Shown piece after piece: positions 1-7,302 of a DNA stretch of 18,208 nucleotides (its first letter is position 1; every line of letters begins with the position of its first letter). The position numbers were made by a program, and so were the translations under genes. The DNA is taken from the NCBI GenBank assembly GCA_025965495.1, contig JAOPWW010000408.1, positions 1 through 18,208 of the forward strand, written 5' to 3'. Source of the stretch: Frankiales bacterium (GTDB taxonomy: Bacteria; Actinomycetota; Actinomycetes; Mycobacteriales; SCTD01). The notes under the pieces are model-generated. The model was not told where the DNA came from and searched no databases. It worked only from the letters and a program-made list of their open reading frames with translations.

Positions 1-1442
1 GCAACCGCATCGCCGACGCGCTGGCCGCCCGGGCCGGGGTCGACGTCGAGCAGGCCTACGCCGACGAACGCGGCTTCGGTGCCAACGGCGCCCCCCAGGG
101 GGCCACCCGCCCCGTGCTGCGGGTCCCGACGCAGCGGCGGTCGTCGCCGTCGGGCGCGCTGCTGGAGGTCACCGGGCTGCGCAAGAGCTTCGGCGGCGTG
201 CGGGCCGTCCGCGGCGTCAGCTTCCAGGTCCGCCAGGGCGAGACGCTCGGCCTCATCGGGCCGAACGGCGCCGGCAAGACCACCACCTTCGAGCTGCTCG
301 CCGGCTTCACCCGCGCCGACGAGGGCGTCGTCCGCTACGGCGGGCGCGACATCACGGCGCTCGGCCCCGAGGCGCGAGGCCGCATGGGCCTGATCCGCTC
401 CTTCCAGGACGCCGCCCTGTTCCCGACCCTCACCGTGCTCGAGTGCGTGCAGCTGAGCCTGGAGCGGGTGGACCCGACCCGGCTCGTCTCCTCGCTGCTG
501 GGGCTCCGGGGCCAGGAGCGCCGCAAGCTGGCCCGCGCGGAGGAGCTCGTGTCCTGGATGGGCCTGGACCGCTACAAGGGCAGCCAGATCCAGGAGCTGT
601 CGACCGGCACCCGGCGCATCACCGAGATCGCCTGCCTCGTCGCGCTGGAGCCGCAGCTGCTGCTGCTCGACGAGCCGAGCTCCGGCGTCGCGCAGAAGGA
701 GACCGAGGCCCTCGGCGCGCTGCTGGTCAAGCTCAAGGCCGAGCTCGGCCTGACGCTGATCATCATCGAGCACGACATCCCGCTGATCATGGGCCTGTCG
801 GACCGGATCGTCTGCATGGCCGACGGCGAGGTCATCGCCGCCGGCACCCCCGAGCACGTCCGGCACGACCCCGCCGTGGTCGAGGCCTACCTCGGCGGCA
901 GCGTCACCGCCATCGAGCGCTCCGCCGGCCACCACGGCGGCGCTCCCGTCACCACCCGGCAGGACGAGCTCGCACCACACGGCGACGAGCTCGACGTGCT
1001 CCTTGACGACGTGCTGGAGGACGAGCCCCGCGACGACCCGCGCGACGACGACCTGCCACCCGCGCCGCCACGTCAGCGCACGCCGGCCGCCCGTCCCGCC
1101 CGCAGCAGCAGCACCGCCGTCCTGGAGCGTCCGCTCGACCGCACCCAGGCCCTGGCCCTGGCCGAGGCCGTCCCCGGTCTGGGCGCCGCCCGGGCCGCGG
1201 CCCTGCTCGAGCGCTTCGGGAGCCTCGACGCTGTCGCAGGGGCCGACCTCGAGGAGCTGACGACTGTCCGCGGCATCGGCCCAGGCCTTGCAGCCCGCGT
1301 GCGGGATCGCTTGACGCCGGCCGCCGCTGCCCCGGCCCCCCCGCCGCGGCCCCTTCCCGCAGCCCGCGCCACCGCCCCCGTTCCCGCCCGCCCAGCCCCC
1401 CGCCCCGCCCGAACGACGGTGCAGAAGCCGAGGACCACATGA
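1..1442 (+). CDS. ABC transporter ATP-binding protein (LivG-like), 5' end cut off, C-terminal helix-hairpin-helix domain
   Basis: The reading frame (codons from base 3) is open from the window edge, so the true start lies upstream. A GTG at 114 is in frame but the coding-like sequence before it looks like a linker, so I treat the gene as partial. Visible ATPase motifs are Walker A GPNGAGKT (258-281), a Q-loop around SFQDAALFP, a degenerate signature LSTGTRR (from 597) in place of LSGGQ, Walker B LLLLDEP (about 655-675) and H-loop EHD (768-776). The fold matches the LivG branch of branched-chain amino acid importer ATPases. After a charged, Asp-rich linker, about 1149-1315 encodes two hairpin motifs, VPGLGAARA and VRGIGPGLA, as in RuvA/UvrC-type HhH domains, followed by a Pro/Ala-rich tail. 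In related actinobacterial proteins a permease can be fused upstream; that cannot be seen here. The stop overlaps the next start as ATGA. Confidence 0.9.
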   Translation, partial: NRIADALAARAGVDVEQAYADERGFGANGAPQGATRPVLRVPTQRRSSPSGALLEVTGLRKSFGGVRAVRGVSFQVRQGETLGLIGPNGAGKTTTFELLAGFTRADEGVVRYGGRDITALGPEARGRMGLIRSFQDAALFPTLTVLECVQLSLERVDPTRLVSSLLGLRGQERRKLARAEELVSWMGLDRYKGSQIQELSTGTRRITEIACLVALEPQLLLLDEPSSGVAQKETEALGALLVKLKAELGLTLIIIEHDIPLIMGLSDRIVCMADGEVIAAGTPEHVRHDPAVVEAYLGGSVTAIERSAGHHGGAPVTTRQDELAPHGDELDVLLDDVLEDEPRDDPRDDDLPPAPPRQRTPAARPARSSSTAVLERPLDRTQALALAEAVPGLGAARAAALLERFGSLDAVAGADLEELTTVRGIGPGLAARVRDRLTPAAAAPAPPPRPLPAARATAPVPARPAPRPARTTVQKPRTT

Positions 1443-1900
1443 CCGCCGTCCTGTCCGAGTCGACCGAGACCACCGGGCGCGCCCCGGCTGAGCTCGGCGA
1501 CGGACCCGCCGAAGCGCCTGGCAAGGAGCGCGCCGGCTCCTCGGCTCGGCTGCGCCGCCCTGCCGCCCTGGACCGGCTGGTGTCATCCGTCCGGGCGGTG
1601 CCACACGCCGGCACCTACGCCGGGATCGGCCTGGCCGCACTCGGCGTCGTCCTGCTCGCGGTTGCGTGGGGGAAGGTGGCCGGGCTGACCAACGTCGCCC
1701 TGCAGCTGCCCTACGTGGTCTCCGCCGGCTTCATCGGGCTGGCTCTCGTCGCCTGCGGCCTGACCGTGATCAGCGTCACGGCGCGGCAGGCCGAGGGCGT
1801 GGAGCGGCGGCGTCAGATCGCCGAGCTCCGCGACGTCCTGGCCGAGCTTCGCGCGCTCGTGGCCCAGCCGGGCGACTCCGTGGACGGTGGTCAGCGATGA
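1439..1900 (+). CDS. Small two-helix membrane protein with charged C-terminal helix
   Basis: This is a 153-residue protein whose ATG overlaps the ABC gene stop by four bases, which implies translational coupling. Residues 1-55 are hydrophilic and rich in Ala, Glu and Pro. Two hydrophobic segments follow (about 60-79 and 90-113), then a charged, heptad-like stretch (about 115-145, ERRRQIAELRDVLAEL) that could form a coiled coil. No enzyme motif is visible and I do not recognise a named family. It resembles the next gene product, so the two probably arose by duplication and may form hetero-oligomers. Its place between the ATPase and the exported protein suggests a membrane partner of the transporter; that role is inferred from position only. 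Confidence 0.8.
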   Translation: MTAVLSESTETTGRAPAELGDGPAEAPGKERAGSSARLRRPAALDRLVSSVRAVPHAGTYAGIGLAALGVVLLAVAWGKVAGLTNVALQLPYVVSAGFIGLALVACGLTVISVTARQAEGVERRRQIAELRDVLAELRALVAQPGDSVDGGQR

Positions 1901-2196
1901 CCCCGCGCCGCGATCCCGCTGCCCCTGGGCTGGCCCTGTTCGCCGCCCTCGCTGCCGCCGGTCTGCTCGCCATCGGGATCGGCTGGCGCGTCGCCGCCCG
2001 CACCCTGTTCGTGCCCTTCCAGGTCCCCGCACTCGTCAGCGGCGGCCTGGGCGGGCTAGCGCTGGTGATGCTCGGCGCCGGTCTGTTCAGCGTGCAGGTG
2101 GCGCGCCGCGAGGCAGCCGCCGAACAGGCCGCGTTCGACGGTCTGCTCGACGAGGCCGCCGGCCTCGTCGCCGACGTCCGGGGGGACCGGAGATGA
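1897..2196 (+). CDS. Small two-helix membrane protein, paralogue of the preceding gene
   Basis: This is a 99-residue protein starting at the ATG that overlaps the previous stop (ATGA, 1897-1900). A longer open frame exists upstream but lies inside the previous gene, and the overlap start matches the operon's pattern. Hydrophobic segments lie at about 11-30 and 42-67, followed by an amphipathic, Ala/Glu-rich C-terminus (68-99) that could be a coiled coil. The second segment, FQVPALVSGGLGGLALV, aligns without gaps to LQLPYVVSAGFIGLALV of the preceding protein (10 of 17 identical). The long N-terminal extension of its neighbour is absent. The function is unknown; a membrane accessory subunit is the simplest reading. 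Confidence 0.8.
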   Translation: MTPRRDPAAPGLALFAALAAAGLLAIGIGWRVAARTLFVPFQVPALVSGGLGGLALVMLGAGLFSVQVARREAAAEQAAFDGLLDEAAGLVADVRGDRR

Positions 2197-3251
2197 GGAC
2201 TGCACGCCTGACCGCCGCTCTCGTGCTCGGCACCGCAGGTCTCGGCGTCCTGCCCCTGACGGCGTTCGCGGACACCGCCACGACTGCTCCGCCCGCCTAC
2301 GAGGCCTGGTACCAGGTCAACGCCACCTGCCAGACCCCTGCCGGCTGCCAGGCTCCACCAGCTCTGCCGCCGGCACCGGCGCTCCCGGTCGCGCCGCCGG
2401 TCCCCGTGCCCGGCGCCCCCGTGGTCGCCGGCACGCTGCACATCGGTGTCGTAGCCGGCACGGAGACCGCCCGCGCCGTCCTCGGCCTGCCCGTAGGGAT
2501 GACCGGCGTGGCGCCGACGTCGGCCACCCTCGAGATTCCTCTGGACGTCGACCCCGCCGACGCCTCGGCCGCCCCCGAGACCGCCAAGGTGCTCGGTTGC
2601 CTGACCGCGGCTCCTCTCACCGACGGCGAGGCCCGGGTCGATGCGCCGCCCGCGACCAACTGCGGGCACGTCGTGGCCCTCACCTACGTCGCCAGGCCCG
2701 AACCCCACCTGCAGGCCGACCTCAAGCCGCTTCTGCCGTTCCTGCGCAGCGCGACCGGACTGGTCCTGCTGCCGGACCGTGCGCGGCTCGTGCCGACAGA
2801 GGCCTGGCAGGCCGTCTTCTCGACCACTCACCGCGGCGACAGCACCAAGACTCCCCCCGCCGCTTTCCGCTTCGTCGTACCCGCCGAGCAGTCCGCGGCA
2901 ACCCCCGCCGTCCCCGATGAGCGCCCCGCCGCGCCTGCCGCCGCCGTGGGGGTGCCGCTGCTCGGGACCTCCGCCCCGATCGCGGTCGCCGAGCCGGAGC
3001 TGGGGGGGACGACGGATGCGCCCCCTGCGGCCGCCCCGGCAGTGGCAGACCAGATTCCAGCTGTCCTGGCCCCGGTGGCCGACACCGTGGCCCTTCAGAA
3101 GACGATCCGGGTCGGCTACGCCTACCCCGGCGTCTGGCTGCTGCCGCTGGCGATGCTCATCGTCGTACCGCTCGTCGGGCGGGCACTCACCGCCGACCTG
3201 ACACCGTCTGACCGCGGGATTCCCACGCCGCCAGTCCACGACCAGGACTGA
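2193..3251 (+). CDS. Exported, membrane-anchored surface protein (DNRLRE-like ectodomain)
   Basis: This is a 352-residue protein with ATG at 2193, again overlapping the previous stop as ATGA. The N-terminus is a clear Sec signal (MRTARL, a hydrophobic core, then a likely cleavage after AFA near residue 26). A Pro/Ala-rich linker follows, then a domain (about 80-230) with the beta-rich pattern of DNRLRE-type domains: GTLHIGVVAG, ATLEIPLDVD, and two well-spaced cysteines in VLGCLTA and ATNCGHV that could form a disulfide. A second low-complexity Ala/Pro stretch leads to a single hydrophobic segment (about 313-330) and a short hydrophilic tail, so the protein should be anchored with most of its mass outside. 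There is no sortase motif or catalytic site. It could be the external component of the ABC system encoded upstream. Confidence 0.8.
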   Translation: MRTARLTAALVLGTAGLGVLPLTAFADTATTAPPAYEAWYQVNATCQTPAGCQAPPALPPAPALPVAPPVPVPGAPVVAGTLHIGVVAGTETARAVLGLPVGMTGVAPTSATLEIPLDVDPADASAAPETAKVLGCLTAAPLTDGEARVDAPPATNCGHVVALTYVARPEPHLQADLKPLLPFLRSATGLVLLPDRARLVPTEAWQAVFSTTHRGDSTKTPPAAFRFVVPAEQSAATPAVPDERPAAPAAAVGVPLLGTSAPIAVAEPELGGTTDAPPAAAPAVADQIPAVLAPVADTVALQKTIRVGYAYPGVWLLPLAMLIVVPLVGRALTADLTPSDRGIPTPPVHDQD

Positions 3252-4505
3252 GTGGGGACGACAGGGCCTGTGCACCATCGAGCGTTGCTCGGATCCGAGG
3301 GCGACCGACTGCTCGCTTGGTGCAGGCGCAGTCGCATCCCCGACGGGTTCGGTCACCTCCGCGACGACGGCGGGGTCGATGCGAGCCGCGGCGTGCAGTG
3401 CTACCTGGTCGCACGCGCGGTCCACGTGCTGTCCCTCGGCGTCATCCTGGGACGCACCGAGCTCCTCGCCGACGTCGAGCACGGGCTGGAGTGCCTGCGC
3501 GGCCCGCTCCGCGACGCCGAGCGCGACGGCTGGACGTCGTTCCCCGGCGGTGGAGAGAAGCTCGCCTACGACCACGCGTTCGTCCTTCTGGCGGCGGCGA
3601 CAGCAACAGCTGCTGCTGCTGCGGGAGCCCGCGAACTGCTCGAGCAGGCACTCGAGGTCTGGGAGGCTCGCTTCTGGGACGAGTCAGCCGGGGCAGTCGT
3701 CGACCGGTGGGATCGTGCGTGGCAGGTGCTCGACGGCTACCGGGGCGCGAACGCGAACATGCACACGGTGGAGGCGCTGCTCGCCGTCGCCGACGTGATG
3801 CCGGAGCGTGCAGCTGTCCTTCGCGACCGGGCAGAGCGGATGGTTCGACGGTTCGTGCACGACGAGGCACGGACGCGTGACTGGCGGCTGCCCGAGCACT
3901 TCGACGCTCAGTGGACCGCCCTGCCGCACTTCGGCAAGGACGATCCTTCCGACCCGTTTCGGCCCTACGGCGTCACGGTGGGACACCAGTTCGAGTGGGC
4001 TCGGCTGTGCCTGCACCTGGAGGCGGCCCTCGCGGACCAGGCGCCCGGGTGGCTGCGGACGGACGCGGTCGCGCTGTACGCCGCGGCGGAGCGGCGAGGA
4101 TGGCGGGCTGATGGGCAGGACGGCTTCGTCTACACCCTGGACTGGGAGGACCAGCCGGTGGTGTCCGCTCGGATGCACTGGGTCCTGGCGGAGGCGATCG
4201 CAGCGGCGAGCGTGCTGGGCTCGGTGACGGGCCTCCCGAGCTATCGCACCCAGGGGCAGGTGTGGGCCGCGCATGCCGCGAAGCACTTCGTCGACGAGGC
4301 GACCGGTTGTTGGCACCATGAGCTCGACCCCGACGGGACCCCGGCGGCGGGCACGTGGTCCGGCCAGCCGGACACCTACCACGTGTTCCAGGCCCTGCTC
4401 CTGACGAGACTTCCGGTTCGCGGAAGCGTCGCAGCCGCGCTCATCGTCGCTCTCCCGCGCCCTGGCACGACGGTAGGAGGCGCCTCGAGCACTGGCTTGT
4501 ACTGA
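3252..4505 (+). CDS. AGE-family sugar epimerase/isomerase (N-acylglucosamine 2-epimerase fold)
   Basis: This is a 417-residue protein of the length expected for the AGE/mannose-isomerase family, which forms an (alpha/alpha)6 barrel and interconverts sugars such as mannose and fructose or N-acyl-glucosamine and -mannosamine. Family landmarks are ANMHTVEALL (Met170-His171), GHQFEWARL (His245), ARMHWVLAEA (His309) and PDTYHVFQALL (His377), which include the histidines expected around the active site. The C-terminal pattern WHHELD...SGQPDTYH resembles bacterial mannose isomerases more than the animal epimerase, but the substrate cannot be fixed from sequence. The GTG start follows the preceding TGA with no spacer; a GTG at 3270 is an alternative. 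The last 35 residues extend past the usual family end. It may be read through from the upstream operon. Confidence 0.85.
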   Translation: MGTTGPVHHRALLGSEGDRLLAWCRRSRIPDGFGHLRDDGGVDASRGVQCYLVARAVHVLSLGVILGRTELLADVEHGLECLRGPLRDAERDGWTSFPGGGEKLAYDHAFVLLAAATATAAAAAGARELLEQALEVWEARFWDESAGAVVDRWDRAWQVLDGYRGANANMHTVEALLAVADVMPERAAVLRDRAERMVRRFVHDEARTRDWRLPEHFDAQWTALPHFGKDDPSDPFRPYGVTVGHQFEWARLCLHLEAALADQAPGWLRTDAVALYAAAERRGWRADGQDGFVYTLDWEDQPVVSARMHWVLAEAIAAASVLGSVTGLPSYRTQGQVWAAHAAKHFVDEATGCWHHELDPDGTPAAGTWSGQPDTYHVFQALLLTRLPVRGSVAAALIVALPRPGTTVGGASSTGLY

Positions 4506-4872
4506 GCACGTTGCCCAGCGAGCTTGCCGTTCCTGGCCTGCCGCCAGGACCCGAGGTGCTGCTAGGCCGAGGCGGTCGACGTCGTGGCGCGGGCTACCCG
4601 GCGACCTGGCCTGCCGGCGGGGCTGGCCCGTGGCGTCACGGGAAGCGCGCTGTCGGCCTCGGCTCGCGGTCCGGCGACAGGCAGCCTGTGCCCCGTTGCC
4701 TAGGCGGGCCCGTGGTGGCGCTCTGGGGCCAGGCGAGGCGCTGGTGGCCGGATGGGAGGCACAAGAGCCGGACGGCCGGGGGTGCGGTACCGGCAGACGG
4801 CCCTCCTGACCCAGTGCCCGTCTCCACGACCGCCCCTAGGGAGGGAGGCCACCGCGCTCTCACGTGCGTCGT
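4506..4872. other. Convergent intergenic stretch, no gene seen
   Basis: This gap separates the plus-strand epimerase from the minus-strand aldehyde dehydrogenase. Open frames across it are low-complexity and lack recognisable motifs or ribosome sites. I see only a short hairpin just after the epimerase stop; the tandem array begins at the right edge. Confidence 0.5.
4532..4548 (+). terminator. Possible weak terminator hairpin after the epimerase gene
   Basis: A 6-bp perfect stem, CCTGGC and GCCAGG, encloses a 5-base loop 27 bases after the epimerase stop. There is no T tract, so it is only a candidate. Confidence 0.3.
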
Positions 4873-4962
4873 GGTCCAAGAGGTCCAAGAGGTCCGAGAG
4901 GTCCAAGAGGTCCAAGAGGTCCAAGAGGTCCAAGAGGTCCAAGAGGTCCAAGAGGTCCAAGA
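4873..4962. repeat. Tandem array, ten copies of a 9-bp unit (GGTCCAAGA)
   Basis: Ten head-to-tail copies of GGTCCAAGA occupy exactly 90 bases; nine are identical and the third has one A-to-G change (GGTCCGAGA). The array lies 42 bases beyond the stop of the minus-strand aldehyde dehydrogenase, so it would sit in that gene's 3' untranslated region. Because 9 is a multiple of 3, it leaves frames open on both strands and creates false repeat peptides (RGP, EVQ, KRS or LLD periods). It is more A-rich than its surroundings. Near-identity of copies suggests recent expansion or homogenisation by slippage. Confidence 0.95.
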
Positions 4963-5004
4963 GGAGGAGCGTCGAGCCGTCCGCTCGTCCGCGAGCCTGC
5001 AGGA

Positions 5005-6471
5005 TCAGTCGGCGGAGAGCCGCATGCGGAACAGCTCGCGCTGGCTCTGCACCCGGCCGCGCGCCTTGGCCAGCGTCCCGTCGGAGTACGGCGGCATCAT
5101 GCTGGGCGCGACCCCGAACGGCAGGGCGTTCACCGTCACCGTCCTCCGGTGGCTGAAGGTCTCGAAGCCGACCCGGCCGTGGTACGCGCCGTGCCCGCTG
5201 GCGCCCACTCCCCCGAAGGGGGCTCCCGGGACACCGTGGTGGAGCGCCATGTCGTTGCGGGTCACGCCGCCCGACGTCGTGCGCCGGAGGAAGTCGCGGT
5301 ACTCGGTGCCGTCGTCGCCGTACCAGTAGGCCGCCAACGGCGCCGGGCGCGCGTTGAGGTGGTCGACCACCTCGTCGAGCGACGAGTACGCATGGACGAC
5401 CAGGACCGGGCCGAAGACCTCCTCCTGCGCCACCGCCATGTCTGCGGTGACCCCCACGATGACCACTGGGGGGAGCCGCCGGGTGCCGGCGTCGGGCAGG
5501 GCGGAGCCGACCGGGTGCACGGTCGCCCCCTTCGAGCGCGCATCGTCCACCAGCGCGCTGATCCGGGCGAAGTTGGCGTCGTCGACCACCGACACCACCC
5601 CGGGGTCGTCCGCGTAGGACGGGAAGAAGCGGGCGAGCTGCTCGCGGCACGCAGCCACGAAGCCGTCGACGAGACCGGTCGGGACGAACACGTCGTCGGG
5701 GCACAGGCAGACCTGCCCGGCGTTCAGCATCCGCTGCGCAGCGACCCGCTCGGCGACCACCGGCAGATCGGCGCCCGGCCCGACCACCACCGGGTTCTTG
5801 CCGCCCAGCTCCAGCGTCACGGGCACGAGGTTCGCGCCGGCCGCAGCCGCGACCTTGCGGCCCACGGGGGTCGACCCGGTGAAGAACAGGTGGTCCAGCG
5901 GCAGCGAGCTGAAGGCAGCTGCCGTCGCGGGACCGCCCCGGACGACGACGACCTCCGCCGGGTCGAACGCCCGCGCCACCGCCTCGGCGAACACGGCGGC
6001 GGTCTGCGAGGCGACCTCGGAGAACTTGATCATCACCCGGTTGCCGGCGGCCAGCGCCTCGACGGCCGGCTGGAACACCAGGCTGACCGGGAAGTTCCAC
6101 GGCCCGATCACCCCGACGACGCCCTTGGGGCGCACCTGCAGTTGCGTCGGCATCCCCTGAGCCGCGCCCGCTGGCACCTCCTCGTCCTGCATCCACGCCT
6201 CGAGGCTGTCCCGGACGAGGTGCACGTCGGGCAGCGCGCCGAGCAGGTCGGTGGTGAGCGACACGAGCTCCGGGCGGCTGCCGAAGTCGGCGTGCAGAGC
6301 GGCCGTCAAGGCGTCGGCGTGGTCCAGCACGGCGAGGGCCAACCGGTCGATGCGGTTCCGGCGCACCTGCACCGTCGGCGGCCCTTCGGCCAGGAACGCC
6401 GCCCGCTGCGCCTCCAGGAGCCGCCGCAGCTCACCCGCGTCCAGGTTCACAGCAGGAGCGCGGCCGGTCAT
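5005..6471 (-). CDS. NAD(P)-dependent aldehyde dehydrogenase, coniferyl/fatty-aldehyde (class 3-like) type
   Basis: This 488-residue soluble enzyme oxidises an aldehyde to a carboxylic acid with NAD(P)+. The full catalytic set is visible: oxyanion Asn126 in GPWNFPVS, the cofactor-binding FFTGSTPVG (about 197-204), general base Glu221 in LELGGKNPVV and nucleophile Cys255 in NAGQVCLCPDD. The late motif EEVFGPVL is also present. The absence of the long N-terminal segment of ALDH1/2 and the C-terminal pattern FETFSHRRTV resemble class 3 and coniferyl-aldehyde dehydrogenases; the natural substrate is not determined. The ATG at 6471 overlaps the inferred end of the decayed alcohol dehydrogenase frame as ATGA, so the two were once a coupled alcohol-to-acid operon. 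What now drives transcription of this gene is not evident. Confidence 0.92.
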   Translation of the reverse strand: MTGRAPAVNLDAGELRRLLEAQRAAFLAEGPPTVQVRRNRIDRLALAVLDHADALTAALHADFGSRPELVSLTTDLLGALPDVHLVRDSLEAWMQDEEVPAGAAQGMPTQLQVRPKGVVGVIGPWNFPVSLVFQPAVEALAAGNRVMIKFSEVASQTAAVFAEAVARAFDPAEVVVVRGGPATAAAFSSLPLDHLFFTGSTPVGRKVAAAAGANLVPVTLELGGKNPVVVGPGADLPVVAERVAAQRMLNAGQVCLCPDDVFVPTGLVDGFVAACREQLARFFPSYADDPGVVSVVDDANFARISALVDDARSKGATVHPVGSALPDAGTRRLPPVVIVGVTADMAVAQEEVFGPVLVVHAYSSLDEVVDHLNARPAPLAAYWYGDDGTEYRDFLRRTTSGGVTRNDMALHHGVPGAPFGGVGASGHGAYHGRVGFETFSHRRTVTVNALPFGVAPSMMPPYSDGTLAKARGRVQSQRELFRMRLSAD

Positions 6472-7083
6472 GCGGTCATCGGGCCCTCGAGCAGCGGCGG
6501 GTACACGAGCACGCCCGGATGTTGCGGCCGGCGCGGAGGTCGTCGAAGCCGTCGTTGACCTGCTCGAGGGAGTAGGTCCGGGTGACCATCGTGTCGAGGT
6601 CCACCTGCCCCTGGCTCCACAGCTCGAGCAGCCGGGGGATGTCGGCGCGCGGGTTGGCCGAGCCGTAGACCGAGCCGACCACCTGCTTCTCGTACAGCGT
6701 GAGGTCGAGCAGGCTCATGGAGACCGAGTGCTCCGCCGCCTTCTGCAGGTTGGTGACGACGACCCGGCCGCGCTTGCCGACCATGGCCAGCGCCTGCCCG
6801 AGCAGCTCCCCCGGCCGATGCCCATGGCGCAGATGAAGCGGTCGGCGCCCCTGTCCCAGGTCGCCTCCGCGACGACGCCCGGCGCCTCCTGCCAGGAGGC
6901 CGCGACGTGGGTCGCCCCGAGGCTGAGGGCCTTCTCGCGCTTGGACTCCACGGGGTCGATGGCGACGACGACCTTGGCTCCGGCGTGACGCGCGCCCTGG
7001 ATCGCCGCCGCGCCGATCCCGCCGACGCCGGCCACGACGACGGCGTGGCCCGGCTCGATGCCGGCTGCGTACACGGCGGAACC
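6468..7083 (-). pseudogene. Remnant of an NDMA-type zinc alcohol dehydrogenase (cofactor domain only, two frameshifts)
   Basis: Reading the minus strand, this begins within the Rossmann part (GSAVYAAGIEPG, then GVGGIGAAAIQGA) and continues to the C-terminus (YGSANPRADIP, then YSLEQVNDGF, then NIR). It parallels the intact enzyme encoded at 17009-18133 (GANPRFEVP, KNIRGV). The first half, with all zinc ligands, is missing, and an in-frame TGA lies at 7084-7086 where homologues have a GWGS motif. Two frame breaks occur at C runs of the plus strand, 6808-6812 and 6514-6516. Adding one G at each restores RGELLGQAL and NIRGVLVYPP, and the repaired frame ends in a TGA that overlaps the aldehyde dehydrogenase ATG. 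The frameshifts might be sequence errors, but the loss of the catalytic domain means no working enzyme is encoded here. Confidence 0.85.
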
Positions 7084-7233
7084 TCAGCCCGAGGACTTCC
7101 CCGGCGAGGTGCGCCACCCCGAGCTCGGGATGGTCGCGTCCGGGTCGGGGTGGGGCTGCGGGCCGGGCTGCACGAGGCGGTGCCCGCACTGCTGCAGGGC
7201 GCCGCGCATCGACCGACGTCTGGGCGGCGCCGC

Positions 7234-7258
7234 AGCTCCGACCCGCCGGGTCGGGGCT
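7234..7258. promoter_or_regulatory. Candidate operator palindrome upstream of the TetR gene
   Basis: The core is a perfect inverted repeat, CCGACCC-GCC-GGGTCGG (7238-7254), extended by AGC and GCT arms with one mismatch on each side. It ends 44 bases before the GTG of the TetR-type gene, where an autoregulatory operator would be expected. GC richness makes chance palindromes more likely, so the role is inferred. Confidence 0.4.
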
Positions 7259-7288
7259 CCCGTGCCTCTACGCTCGCCGCCAGGAAGC

Positions 7289-7297
7289 GGGAGGAGG
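7289..7297 (+). promoter_or_regulatory. Strong ribosome binding site that fixes the TetR start
   Basis: The sequence GGGAGGAGG lies five bases before the GTG at 7303. It supports this start over in-frame starts far upstream that would run through the alcohol dehydrogenase remnant. Confidence 0.75.
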
Positions 7298-7302
7298 TCG
7301 GT

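Noticed and set aside
4873..4962. CRISPR array
   Set aside because: The units are 9 bp with no unique spacers; this is a simple tandem repeat.
4864..6558. Long plus-strand open frame starting with collagen-like RGP repeats
   Set aside because: It is the 9-bp repeat array followed by the antisense of the aldehyde dehydrogenase, which has full catalytic motifs on the other strand.
6907..7302. N-terminal extension of the TetR-type protein
   Set aside because: It overlaps the alcohol dehydrogenase remnant and has no motif; a strong ribosome site places the start at 7303.
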